Source: Novosphingobium sp. (lineage in GTDB: Bacteria > Pseudomonadota > Alphaproteobacteria > Sphingomonadales > Sphingomonadaceae). From it: DNA of 64,000 nt. The stretch lies in contig JACKKY010000005.1 in NCBI GenBank assembly GCA_024236175.1, positions 15,188 to 79,187 of the forward strand, read 5' to 3'. A model generated the notes under the pieces. It saw only the letters and a program-made list of their open reading frames with translations. It did not search any database and was not told the DNA's origin. Positions 25,856 through 33,946 of this stretch are shown here, one piece after another (within the stretch, counting starts at the first letter, position 1; every line of letters begins with the position of its first letter). Made by a program: the position numbers and the translations under genes.

Positions 25856-26833
25856 CTACAACGCCTCGCGCAGTTGCCGGGCACAATCCTCCGGGCGCAA
25901 CGGGTTGACCGAAATTCCCGAGATCAGTTCGAATCCTCCGGGCGTGGTGAGATCGGGAACGATCCGGATGCTCCAGTGCGCTGCCCGTTCCGTGTTGTCC
26001 GGCACCGCTCCGGGTTCGAACACGACATTGCATGCCGGGGCGCCGGCGGCCGATGCCAGCCTGCGCAAGGCACTCTGGAGCAGCGGGGCGAGTGCGGCGC
26101 GCTCCTGCGCGTCGGCCTGCGAGAAGCAGGGCCGGTGGCAGCGAGGCACGATCCATTGTTCGAAAGGACTGCCGGCCGCGAAAGGCGCCAGCAGGGCGAA
26201 GCATTGCGTAAGCTCGACCAGCCGTGTGCCCGCTTCCACTTCGCGGTCCAGTTCCGCGCAGGTCGCACATGCCTGCTGGTCTTCGTGGCGTCCGCTCGCC
26301 CATGCCAGCGCCGATGCGACGCGCGGCGGCACGAGGGGCAGGGCGACGAGCTGCGAATGGGAATGGCCCTGCGACGCGCCTGCTCCCCTACCGTGATTGC
26401 GGAACAGCTGCACCGAGCGGATGCCGGGAAGCGCCAGCGCGGCGCAATAGCGGCGGTGCCAGGTCTCGACGAGCGCGGCCATGTCCTGCTCCGGGAGGTC
26501 CGGCAAGTCGGCATCGTGCTGCGGCGTCTCGACGATGACTTCGTGGTGGCCATATCCGGAGGCAAGGGGGTCGGTTGGTGGCCCGTCGGCGTCGGACAGG
26601 ATCGGGTACTTGTTGGGCACCACGCGGGTAAGCCAGCCCACCGCGTCGGCGGATGGCGTCTCTTCGATGATCGGCGGCAGCATGCCTTCGTTGCCCGGGC
26701 AGAACGGGCAAGCGGGATCCACATCGACCCGTTCGCGCTTGCCGGCGGCCTTGCCTGCGTGGGGCCGCTTGCCCCTGTCGGGCGCGATGATGGCCCAGCG
26801 GCCGTTCGTCGCGTCCTGCCGGAATTCGCTCAT
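25856..26833 (-). CDS. GalT-family nucleotidylyltransferase
   Basis: 325 residues of the galactose-1-phosphate uridylyltransferase/HIT superfamily. ACPFCPGNE (C42, C45) is the zinc site of this family. The active-site strand reads GAGASQGHSHSQLVA with H157-S-H159-S-Q161, corresponding to H-x-H-x-Q; the usual proline between the histidines is Ser. It transfers or releases a nucleotidyl group on a sugar phosphate; UDP-galactose, ADP-glucose phosphorylase-like activity, or another specificity is possible. It lies 10 bp downstream of a TreT-type trehalose synthase, so a role in supplying or recycling NDP-glucose is likely (inference). Confidence 0.82.
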   Translation of the reverse strand: MSEFRQDATNGRWAIIAPDRGKRPHAGKAAGKRERVDVDPACPFCPGNEGMLPPIIEETPSADAVGWLTRVVPNKYPILSDADGPPTDPLASGYGHHEVIVETPQHDADLPDLPEQDMAALVETWHRRYCAALALPGIRSVQLFRNHGRGAGASQGHSHSQLVALPLVPPRVASALAWASGRHEDQQACATCAELDREVEAGTRLVELTQCFALLAPFAAGSPFEQWIVPRCHRPCFSQADAQERAALAPLLQSALRRLASAAGAPACNVVFEPGAVPDNTERAAHWSIRIVPDLTTPGGFELISGISVNPLRPEDCARQLREAL

Positions 26834-26843
26834 CGGCCCGGTC

Positions 26844-28100
26844 CTAGCGGCTGGGATCGCTCTGCCCGGTCAGGGTGAAATGGGCTTCGAACGATCCGAA
26901 AATGTCGAGCCAGTCTTCCATCAGCCGGGTCATCAGGAACTTTGAACGCACGGATTCGCGCGCCCTGTGGCCCATCACGTTGCGCAGTTGCGGATCCTTC
27001 AGCAGCTGGACGATGCGGCTGGCCGCGTCCTCCACGCTGTCGACCAGGAAGCCGTTCACGCCGTCCTCGATCTGGTGCCTGATGCCGCCGACATTCCCGC
27101 CGATCACGGCGGCGCCTTTCCACATCGCCTCGGTCACGGTCAGGCCGAAGCCTTCTCGGGTCGATTTCTGGAGCACCACGGCGGCCCGGCGCTGCAGCGC
27201 GTTGACCAGCGCGGAGTCCTGGACCGACAGGATAATGATGCGCTCTTCCCGGCAACTGCACAGCGATTCGAAGATTTCCTGGCCCTCGGGATCGTCGGTC
27301 GCGACATTGCCGACCATCACCAGCGTCGCGTCCACCTCTTTGCGGGCGATCTTGAAGGCCTCGATCACACCGCGCGGGTCCTTCCACTTGTCGAAGCGGG
27401 AAATCTGCACGACCAGGGGCAAGTCGGTCGGGATGTCGTAATGATCGAACCGGTCGTCGATCTCGTCCTCCGTCAGTTCCTTGTTGGTGGTGGAGAAGGG
27501 GTTGATGGCCGGCATGATGAAACGCTGCGGCGACCTCAGGTTCTGGGCATATTCTGGAAGCGAGAGCACCACCGCGTCATAGCGCTCGACGAAGCCGCAG
27601 AGGTAGGACCACAGCTCCGGATCGGGGCGCGACATGTCGACATGGCAGCGCCAGATCCACGGCGCCTTCTTTCGAAAATGATCGATCAGGGGCAGCGGCT
27701 GGGGATCGTGGACGACCACCAGATCGTGATCGAGATGCATGCGCGCGGCGTTTTCGAACACCACTTCCTCGTAGATGTCCTTCTTGAGGTCGCTGAAGTT
27801 GATTTCCCCGCCCTGCAGCGCGTTGTGCATCTTCTTGGTGATGCTGAAGAAGTCGGGCCGTCCCTGGATTACGCGCCAGCCGGTGCGGATTCCGGCGGTG
27901 TTCATCAGCAGCGTGAGCGACGAGAGTATCTCGGCAACGCCGCCGCCATAATAGGTGGAATTCACGTTGATGACATGCAGGTCGCTGAGCCGCTCGGCCT
28001 TGCGCATGATCCTTTCGATCGCTTCGTTTCCGACAAGTGGTTCGTAAGTCTCGACGCTCGGCAGGCTGGGGCCCTGCGGTTGGCTCGATCGGATATCCAT
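26844..28100 (-). CDS. treT: Trehalose glycosyltransferring synthase (TreT-type GT4)
   Basis: 418 residues, GT-B fold. VNSTYYGGGVAEIL near the N-terminus is the loop characteristic of TreT/trehalose phosphorylase-like GT4 enzymes, and STREGFGLTVTEAMWKG carries the E-x7-E motif. TreT joins NDP-glucose and glucose into trehalose. The protein length and motifs match this family rather than OtsA. First gene of a two-gene operon with the GalT-like enzyme; ATG at 28100. Trehalose is a stress protectant and osmolyte. Confidence 0.85.
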   Translation of the reverse strand: MDIRSSQPQGPSLPSVETYEPLVGNEAIERIMRKAERLSDLHVINVNSTYYGGGVAEILSSLTLLMNTAGIRTGWRVIQGRPDFFSITKKMHNALQGGEINFSDLKKDIYEEVVFENAARMHLDHDLVVVHDPQPLPLIDHFRKKAPWIWRCHVDMSRPDPELWSYLCGFVERYDAVVLSLPEYAQNLRSPQRFIMPAINPFSTTNKELTEDEIDDRFDHYDIPTDLPLVVQISRFDKWKDPRGVIEAFKIARKEVDATLVMVGNVATDDPEGQEIFESLCSCREERIIILSVQDSALVNALQRRAAVVLQKSTREGFGLTVTEAMWKGAAVIGGNVGGIRHQIEDGVNGFLVDSVEDAASRIVQLLKDPQLRNVMGHRARESVRSKFLMTRLMEDWLDIFGSFEAHFTLTGQSDPSR

Positions 28101-28131
28101 GAATGCTTTACTCCATGCGACGTGAACGCGC

Positions 28132-28698
28132 TCACGTCAGGCGGGAATGTTGCAGCAATGTGTAACTGGGATCGTCCGGCTTGCGTAACCCCAGTTCGAG
28201 CGGGCGGTCCCTGCCATAGCCGAGTGTGGCCGGCATTGCGCCGCTCTCCCAGTCGTCGGGCGCCGGGAACTCGCGGAACCAGTCGCGCACCACCACGCGG
28301 CGCAGGATCCGCCATTCGCCCGATCGCCGCTGCATGCGGTCGATGAACCGGCTCGAAGACCAGTTGTCATAGCGCGAGCCGTCGTCCCGACGCATCCGGT
28401 GATAGGCCTGGATGTAGGATTCGACGAATGCGCCGTCGCCTTCGATATCGATCAGGATGTTGCCCAGGAAATGCGTGGTCAGCTCCATCGATCGCAGGAT
28501 CGGCACTGCGTGATCGACGAATTCCTGCGCGGTCTCGGCCACGAAGTTGCCGTGCTCGTCGGTCGCATCGGGCCAGTAGGCCGAAAGCATCAGGTCCGTG
28601 TCCAGCCGGTCGATCCCGCGGCAATAGCGATAGAGGCAGTCGCGGATCGCCTCGCGGTCCGCGATCTCGGACATTATCGTGTCGGTCGTCTTGATCAT
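28132..28698 (-). CDS. SnoaL-like (NTF2-fold) protein
   Basis: 188 residues. The N-terminal half ADREAIRDCLYRYCRGIDRLD is typical of the SnoaL-like/NTF2 superfamily; the fold is a cone with a cavity for small molecules, used by hydroxylating dioxygenase small subunits, isomerases and dehydrases. GGAGAACCGGG precedes the ATG. No catalytic motif is unique enough to name a reaction. It sits between the TreT operon and the terminator of the ATP-grasp gene. Confidence 0.8.
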   Translation of the reverse strand: MIKTTDTIMSEIADREAIRDCLYRYCRGIDRLDTDLMLSAYWPDATDEHGNFVAETAQEFVDHAVPILRSMELTTHFLGNILIDIEGDGAFVESYIQAYHRMRRDDGSRYDNWSSSRFIDRMQRRSGEWRILRRVVVRDWFREFPAPDDWESGAMPATLGYGRDRPLELGLRKPDDPSYTLLQHSRLT

Positions 28699-28748
28699 CC
28701 CGGTTCTCCGCTGGTGCCGGAGCAGGATGGCCGCAAGCCCACGATTGT

Positions 28749-28771
28749 AAAGGGCGGGCTCCCGGCCCTTT
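28749..28771 (-). terminator. Terminator-like hairpin after ATP-grasp gene 1
   Basis: Arms AAAGGGC and GCCCTTT surround a GC-rich centre with a secondary GGG/CCC pairing. Read leftward, the stem ends in CCCTTTAC, giving a short T-run just downstream of the 28777 stop codon. It marks the left limit of the peptide cluster. Confidence 0.5.
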
Positions 28772-28776
28772 GCGTA

Positions 28777-30609
28777 TCAGCCGTTAGGTAGGGTCTCCGG
28801 CGCGAGCTGGCGGCAATTCCTGACCGGAAACCGGACGGACAGCTCGCGTGCGGTGAGTTCGCCACGTTCGGCATCGGCGTCTATGACGAGTGCGCTTTCC
28901 AGGCGGTCCACCGCAAGTCCACCGCTGAAAACCTCAGCCGCTTCGCCTACCATGATCAGCTCGTGCACGTCCTTTCGCATGAGCAGGGCAAGGCTCCGCT
29001 TGAACAAGCCTGATACGGTGATCTCAATTTCGCGCCCGCTTTCGTCTTCGCTGTAGACGGCGCTGGTCAGGTGGCATTTGCGACCCTTGCTCTCCAGCTC
29101 GGATTTCAGTTTCCTCGCTTCGCCGAGCAGGTCGCCTACGCCGGTCAAGAGGTGCACGGGAATTCTCCCGTCACCGCCCAACAGAGTGGGAATCAGAATG
29201 TTTGCCTCATCCTCGCGGCCACGCAAGTAGACCTGCGGCATGTAGTTGACCTCGATGATCACAGCGCCATTCTCGTGCCAGGGGCGCGATATGTCGGTGG
29301 TCATGAGATCGACGCCCGCTATCGCAAGGCCGAGTATCTCAACGGCGCTGATCACCAGGCTGACATTGTCCGGGTGTATTGCCTCCGTCAGATTTTCGAC
29401 GTCGCCTCCCCATTCGTCGGTTGAATGGGGGCGCAGAAGCGCGCGCTGGCCTTCTGCCGGTACGGAGTCAGGTGCAAGACCCTGTTCATCAAGGCATTCC
29501 CGCGCCAGATCATCCAAGGGGAATTCCTTTATGCGCTTCCACGGGGGAACGGACTCCCGAGCGGCGTTGGCACTCTCAACCAGCTGACTGACCGTGTTAA
29601 CGCCGTCGCCCAGCACACTCTTTGGCAGGCGCTTGACGACATAGATGATGTTGCCGCGGGCCACGGTGATGCGATGGCAGATTCCGGCCACTTGCCGCTC
29701 GATCAGCACTTCCCTGTTCTTTTCACTCGCCTTCGCGAATGCGTCCTTCAAAGCGCCTTCCGACCTGATGTTGATGGTAACGCCTTCTGATCGTGCCTCG
29801 TGCTCCGGCTTCACGACCACCGGCCAGCCCAACTGCCGGGCGGCCTCGACCGCGGCATCGGCCGAGCGAACAAGCAAGTGTTCGGGCGCGGGAAGGCCCG
29901 CGGATCTCAGCAACATCGTCGTGAGCTGCTTGCTGCCGCTCAGTTGCGCGCCAATCGCAGAATCCCGTTCAACCGAGGAATTCTGAAGCAATTGTGACCT
30001 CGCGCCCCAACCCAGCTTTGCGATCCCCCGTCCGACATGCCGCCACGGCACGTTCTGGCGCTGGGCCACTTCACACATCGGCAGGGTAGTCCAGGAGAAC
30101 GGGCTGTATTTGACCGCGTGGCTGATTACCGCCTCGTCGAGCTGGCGGAACAGTTCGCGGGCGGCTTCGGGCGAGGGCTCCGTGGCCAATCGCTCCAGCA
30201 CCAGTCCCACACTGGTTCGAAGCAGCTGCGCGAACAGGGGCGCGGGCATGTGGTCGATGATCGGGAGGGCAATGGCCGCACGGTAGACGCCTTCCCCATC
30301 AGCGGCCGTAACGCGAAGTACTCGCCCCAGATCGAAGCACGGGATACCAGATGCCCTGACGAGTTCCCCGTATACGGCAAGCGCGCGGTTCGCGACCGCG
30401 ACAGCCAGGCCGCTGCGGTCCGTTTTGCGCTCCGCCTCGGCTTCGCGTATCTGTGAAATGTCGGCCTGGAAGAATTCGGTCAGCCAGGCATCGATATTCT
30501 GCGTGTCCCGAAGCGCGCCGAGCACCAGCTTCTGTTCGACGACAGCGCAGGGCTGGCGACTGTGGAATTGATAACCGTAATACTGCTCTTCGAGCACATT
30601 TTGCGGCAT
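28777..30609 (-). CDS. Cyanophycin-synthetase-like ATP-grasp ligase (copy 1)
   Basis: 610 residues. An N-terminal domain (about 1-200) is followed by an ATP-grasp fold: GWPVVVKPEHEARSEG (ATP lysine), VLIERQVAG, and the Mg-site segment AGVDLMTTDISRPWHENG ending at IIEVNYMP with E-x-N. These match the ATP-grasp part of cyanophycin synthetase, but the Mur-ligase half of that enzyme (full length ~870) is missing. ATP-grasp enzymes make amide or ester bonds via acyl phosphates. ATG at 30609; GGGAGG lies 13 bases upstream. A paralogue (601 residues) is at 31651. Likely modifies the repeat-containing peptide encoded at 33565 (inference). Confidence 0.87.
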   Translation of the reverse strand: MPQNVLEEQYYGYQFHSRQPCAVVEQKLVLGALRDTQNIDAWLTEFFQADISQIREAEAERKTDRSGLAVAVANRALAVYGELVRASGIPCFDLGRVLRVTAADGEGVYRAAIALPIIDHMPAPLFAQLLRTSVGLVLERLATEPSPEAARELFRQLDEAVISHAVKYSPFSWTTLPMCEVAQRQNVPWRHVGRGIAKLGWGARSQLLQNSSVERDSAIGAQLSGSKQLTTMLLRSAGLPAPEHLLVRSADAAVEAARQLGWPVVVKPEHEARSEGVTINIRSEGALKDAFAKASEKNREVLIERQVAGICHRITVARGNIIYVVKRLPKSVLGDGVNTVSQLVESANAARESVPPWKRIKEFPLDDLARECLDEQGLAPDSVPAEGQRALLRPHSTDEWGGDVENLTEAIHPDNVSLVISAVEILGLAIAGVDLMTTDISRPWHENGAVIIEVNYMPQVYLRGREDEANILIPTLLGGDGRIPVHLLTGVGDLLGEARKLKSELESKGRKCHLTSAVYSEDESGREIEITVSGLFKRSLALLMRKDVHELIMVGEAAEVFSGGLAVDRLESALVIDADAERGELTARELSVRFPVRNCRQLAPETLPNG

Positions 30610-30713
30610 TCTGGCGTCTTTGCCTCCCTATTCCGTCAACGGCCGGCCCACCTCACGATGCGGATGGCTTGTTTCGTTCATCCACAAAAAAATCGCGATC
30701 CGGTCCAACGCTT

Positions 30714-31550
30714 TCACAGAAATCTGCCGGCCTTTTTGAGCGTCACGCTGTCCGCCACGCTGTCATTCTTCCTGTCGAGCGAGATGCCAACCCACCCGTC
30801 CGACGTATGTTTGCGGAGAGAATCGATATCGTCGAGCGATATATTCGCTTCCGAGGATAGCGGCACTTCGTCGCAGAACCGGCCAGAATAGCATAGATAG
30901 TTCAGACAGTATTCGTCATGCTCAAAGCCGACGAGCCAGCTGCCCGAGCGCAGCGCAGCGTAGAGCGAGACCAGGTTCTGCCGGGCTATCAGGAAAGTCG
31001 CATGGTCAAACCCCTTCGATTTCGACAGGGCTTTTCGCGCTTCGACGAGGTGGGCCATGATGCCCATGTCCCGAAATTCGGGGTCGACGCCGGCGCCCCT
31101 GCTTACCAGCCAGGGCTCTCCGGACTTCCACAGTTGCGAGAGAACCGGGCTATCATGTTCCATTCGCCCTGACCTTGCAGAGTAGAGCACATAGGCGACA
31201 AGCTGCCCATCACGCCATGCCCCGACAGAGGCCGACGTTTCGGGAACGGAGAGAATCTGCTGGAATTCAACCACGGAACGTTCCGCCAGGAACCCGTGCG
31301 GCAGGGACAGCATGATGCGTTCGTATAGCTGGAAGACATCCGCGGTGTGGTCGGGCAGCAGTTCCGTGATTGTCACGTCAATTGCAGTCACGCTTGCCGA
31401 CAGTTCCTCCAAACGTGCTTCAGTTGCCGATTGTCGAGCCACCGCGAGCAGTTCGTCCTTCTTCAGTGCGCAGTCCCGGAGGCAAGTCCGGTTGGAAAAC
31501 CTGGTGCAAGAGGTCTCGGGATTACGGCTGCTCCCACAGAGGTAGAGCAA
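30714..31550 (-). CDS. GNAT-like acetyltransferase domain protein, Cys-rich N-terminus
   Basis: Up to 278 residues. The segment GVDPEFRDMGIMAHLVEAR resembles motif A (R-x-x-G-x-x) of GCN5-related N-acetyltransferases, and ATFLIARQNLVSLYAALRSG fits the following motif B region. The N-terminus holds four cysteines (residues 5, 15, 23, 27). No ATG is available near the start; the TTG at 31550 is used, with a poor ribosome site, so the start is uncertain. G+C is about 53% in 30781-30900, below the ATP-grasp neighbours. It lies between the two ligase genes on the same strand; a role in acylating or tailoring a peptide is inference. Confidence 0.65.
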   Translation of the reverse strand: MLYLCGSSRNPETSCTRFSNRTCLRDCALKKDELLAVARQSATEARLEELSASVTAIDVTITELLPDHTADVFQLYERIMLSLPHGFLAERSVVEFQQILSVPETSASVGAWRDGQLVAYVLYSARSGRMEHDSPVLSQLWKSGEPWLVSRGAGVDPEFRDMGIMAHLVEARKALSKSKGFDHATFLIARQNLVSLYAALRSGSWLVGFEHDEYCLNYLCYSGRFCDEVPLSSEANISLDDIDSLRKHTSDGWVGISLDRKNDSVADSVTLKKAGRFL

Positions 31551-31650
31551 CCGCCCATCCCTGACAATCGCAGTGCGCTGACGTTGCGCCGGTTCGGTGA
31601 ACCTGTCCGCCGTTCAGGACTGCCGGAAAGCGCCACCGCGCACGTCCGGT

Positions 31651-33456
31651 TCAGCCGCGTGCCCCCTGTAACGAACCGGCGGGGATTCGCATGCTGATCT
31701 CGCGTGCGGTGCGTTCGGCACGTTTTTCATCCTCGTCGACGACAAGGGCGCTTTCGAGCCTGTCCACCGCAAGCCCGTGTGCGAACAGCTCGCCGGACTT
31801 GCCCACCATGATCATCTCCCCGACGTCGTCTCGCATGGTCAGCGCCAGGCTGCGGTCGAACAGGGACGAGAGGCCCATGGGGATTTCGCGGCCATCCGGG
31901 TCTTCCGTGTGATCGGCGCTGGTGAGGTGGCATTTGCGGCCTTCGCTTGCCAGCCGCGCCCCGAGCTCGCGCGCGCCGCGAAGCAGATCGCCTTCGCCGG
32001 TCACGAGATGTACGGGGATGCGCCCATCGCCTTCTACCAGCACTTCCAGAAGTGCCCTGGCCTCCTTCTCACGCCCTTGCGAGTAGAATTCCGGCCGATA
32101 GTTCAGCTCCAGGATCGCGCCGCCGTTCTCGTGCCACGGGACCGCGATGTCGGTTGTCATGATGTCGACGCCTGCGACGGTCAGGCCGACCTGGCGCGAT
32201 GCCCGGATCGCAAGATCGGCGTTGTCAGGGTGGACATCCCCGGTGACCTGCTTCGTCTCGCCGCCCCAGGCGTCCGTACTCATCGGCCGCATGAAGGCCC
32301 ATTGACCTTCATCGAGAACCGTATCGGGCGTGAAGCCCTGTCCGGCGAGGTACTCCAGGGCGTAGTCGTCGAGTATGTAACGCTTGAACCGCTTCCACGG
32401 AGGCATCCGCAGTTCCTTATCGTCGGCGATCTCCACCAGCCTGGCGACCGTGTCCTCGCCATTGCCTCTCACACCCTTGGGCCTGCGGCAGACCGCGTAG
32501 ACAATCCCGTTGCCGGCTACGATGAGACGGTTGCACTCGCCGGGCAACTGGCGCTCGACGAGGATATGATCGCTGAATTTGCGCGCGGCATCGAATGCTT
32601 CGCGCAGTTTCGCTTCGCAATCGACCTCGACCGTGACTCCTTCGGACCTGTCCCGGTCCTCGGGCTTGACCACCACCGGCCAGCCGAGGTTCCCGGCGGC
32701 CTCCAGCGCTGCCTCGAACGATCCGACCGGCACATGGTCGGGAACCGGAAAGCCGGCGGCCCGCAGGATGTGCGCAGTCAGCCGTTTGTTGCCGCAGATG
32801 GCGTTGCCGATTGCTGAATCGCTCTGGGTGGAAGAGCGGTTCAGGAGTCGCGAGTTCGCCCCCCAACCCAGCCTGATATTCCCGTTGCCGATATGCCTGA
32901 ACGGCACTTTCGCACGATGCGCCAGCTCGCAGACGTAGACGGTCGAAGTGCCGAATGGATGGGCTTGCTTGAGCTTCCTGATCAGCCCTTCGTCGATCGG
33001 TTCGAAGAGGCTGGTGGCCGCTTCGCGTGTCGGCTTCGCAGTGAGCGGCCCGGTCACGAGCCTGACGGCCGTTTCCAGGATCCGTTCGAAGAGCGACAGG
33101 TTGATGCTGTCGACAACCGGGAGGGCCAGTGTTGTGCGATAGGTTTCCCGCTCGCCGGGATCCGCTTCCAGGCGCAGCAGCTTGCCCTTGTCGAAGCAGG
33201 GGATGCCGCCCGCGCGGGCCAGTTCGCCGTAAAGAGCAAGCACGCGCCCGGCCACCGTCCTTGCAAGCGCGACGCGATCGCCCTTTGGCGGCGTTCGCGT
33301 ATCGGCGTAGGCTTCCTCGTTCATCTTGAGGAAGTCCTTGAACCAGGCGTCGATATTCCTGGTATTGCGCACGCCGCTCATTTTCAGCTTCAGCTCGACT
33401 CTGACGCATGGCTGGCTGCCCATGAAATCGTAGCCGAAGAAGTGCAATCCGGGCAC
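31651..33456 (-). CDS. Cyanophycin-synthetase-like ATP-grasp ligase (copy 2)
   Basis: 601 residues, clearly paralogous to the 610-residue protein at 28777 along its whole length (FFGYDFMGSQPC versus YYGYQFHSRQPC at the N-terminus; shared LGWGA-x-SRLL-x-x-SS region). Catalytic segments are intact: GWPVVVKPEDRDRSEG, HILVERQLPGE and GVDIMTTDIAVPWHENG followed by ILELNYRP (E-x-N). Start GTG at 33456 with AAGGA 8 bases upstream. Its 5' end faces the precursor gene across 108 bp, so the two are divergently expressed. Two related ligases suggest two distinct bond-forming steps or substrates. Confidence 0.87.
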   Translation of the reverse strand: MPGLHFFGYDFMGSQPCVRVELKLKMSGVRNTRNIDAWFKDFLKMNEEAYADTRTPPKGDRVALARTVAGRVLALYGELARAGGIPCFDKGKLLRLEADPGERETYRTTLALPVVDSINLSLFERILETAVRLVTGPLTAKPTREAATSLFEPIDEGLIRKLKQAHPFGTSTVYVCELAHRAKVPFRHIGNGNIRLGWGANSRLLNRSSTQSDSAIGNAICGNKRLTAHILRAAGFPVPDHVPVGSFEAALEAAGNLGWPVVVKPEDRDRSEGVTVEVDCEAKLREAFDAARKFSDHILVERQLPGECNRLIVAGNGIVYAVCRRPKGVRGNGEDTVARLVEIADDKELRMPPWKRFKRYILDDYALEYLAGQGFTPDTVLDEGQWAFMRPMSTDAWGGETKQVTGDVHPDNADLAIRASRQVGLTVAGVDIMTTDIAVPWHENGGAILELNYRPEFYSQGREKEARALLEVLVEGDGRIPVHLVTGEGDLLRGARELGARLASEGRKCHLTSADHTEDPDGREIPMGLSSLFDRSLALTMRDDVGEMIMVGKSGELFAHGLAVDRLESALVVDEDEKRAERTAREISMRIPAGSLQGARG

Positions 33457-33510
33457 TTGTGAAATCCTTGTCCCTCAGGGTTGCCTCGTCTTGAGAGGCG
33501 CCTTAGTCTG

Positions 33511-33524
33511 ATTGCAATAGCAAT
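33511..33524. promoter_or_regulatory. Inverted repeat in the divergent promoter of the peptide cluster
   Basis: ATTGC-AATA-GCAAT, 5-bp arms, between the ligase and precursor genes. The 108-bp gap also has GCCTC-GTCTTGA-GAGGC at 33483-33499. Either could bind a regulator; none is encoded in the cluster. Confidence 0.3.
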
Positions 33525-33564
33525 GCAGTTGCCTTTGTGCAGCTCGACACTGGGGAAACCGACA

Positions 33565-33900
33565 ATGGCGAAGCCTACCAAGCCCGAAACATCGACCCGT
33601 TCGGAAAGCGCCGATGCGTTGTCTAAGAAGGTCAGGATTGACCTGTTTCAGCCTTACGGATCGTGCGAGAACAGCGCCCTTGTCGCGAAGGTCGGCACGC
33701 CTCCGATGCCGCCGATCCCGGTCCCCCCGAAAGGTGAGGGCGACAAGGTGGTGCGGCTTGCGCCATACGGGTCATTCGCAAACACCAACCTCACCGCCAA
33801 GATCGGTCCGATCAAGTCTCCGGATTTCGACAACGACAGCCTCGTGGCCAGCACATCGAAGGGCGTCAGGGTGGTTCGTCTCAAAGCAGGGCATTGCTGA
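33565..33900 (+). CDS. Candidate RiPP precursor peptide with internal PYGS repeats
   Basis: 111 residues. The ATG at 33565 follows GGGGAAA by 6-7 bases. A hydrophilic leader (1-21) precedes two imperfect repeats: PYGSCENSALVAKVG at 30-44 and PYGSFANTNLTAKIG at 67-81, sharing P, Y, G, S, N, L, A, K and G. Each is preceded by a basic/hydrophobic KVR-or-VVRL run; a partial third copy, VRVVRLKAGHC, forms the C-terminus. A Pro-rich linker (TPPMPPIPVPPK) separates the repeats. No signal peptide, transmembrane helix or known domain. Its repeats, lack of domains and ligase/HExxH neighbours fit a multi-core precursor (inference). Conserved Asn36/Asn73 and Lys42/Lys79 are candidate modification sites. 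Confidence 0.7.
   Translation: MAKPTKPETSTRSESADALSKKVRIDLFQPYGSCENSALVAKVGTPPMPPIPVPPKGEGDKVVRLAPYGSFANTNLTAKIGPIKSPDFDNDSLVASTSKGVRVVRLKAGHC
33628..33897 (+). repeat. Imperfect repeats inside the candidate precursor
   Basis: Repeat 1 at 33628-33702 (residues 22-46), repeat 2 at 33745-33813 (61-83) and a partial third at 33865-33897 (101-111). The 15-residue PYGS cores of repeats 1 and 2 are identical at 9 positions. Confidence 0.7.
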
Positions 33901-33946
33901 CCTTTCCGGGTTCATGACCGCTGCCTGCCGGAGGACCTGACGCTCC

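Noticed and set aside
28101..28131. Shared promoter for treT and the SnoaL-like gene
   Set aside because: Both genes run on the same strand with a 31-bp gap; co-transcription from an upstream promoter is more likely.
26967..28346. Plus-strand open frame antisense to treT
   Set aside because: Covers the TreT gene with its GT4 motifs; no domain of its own.
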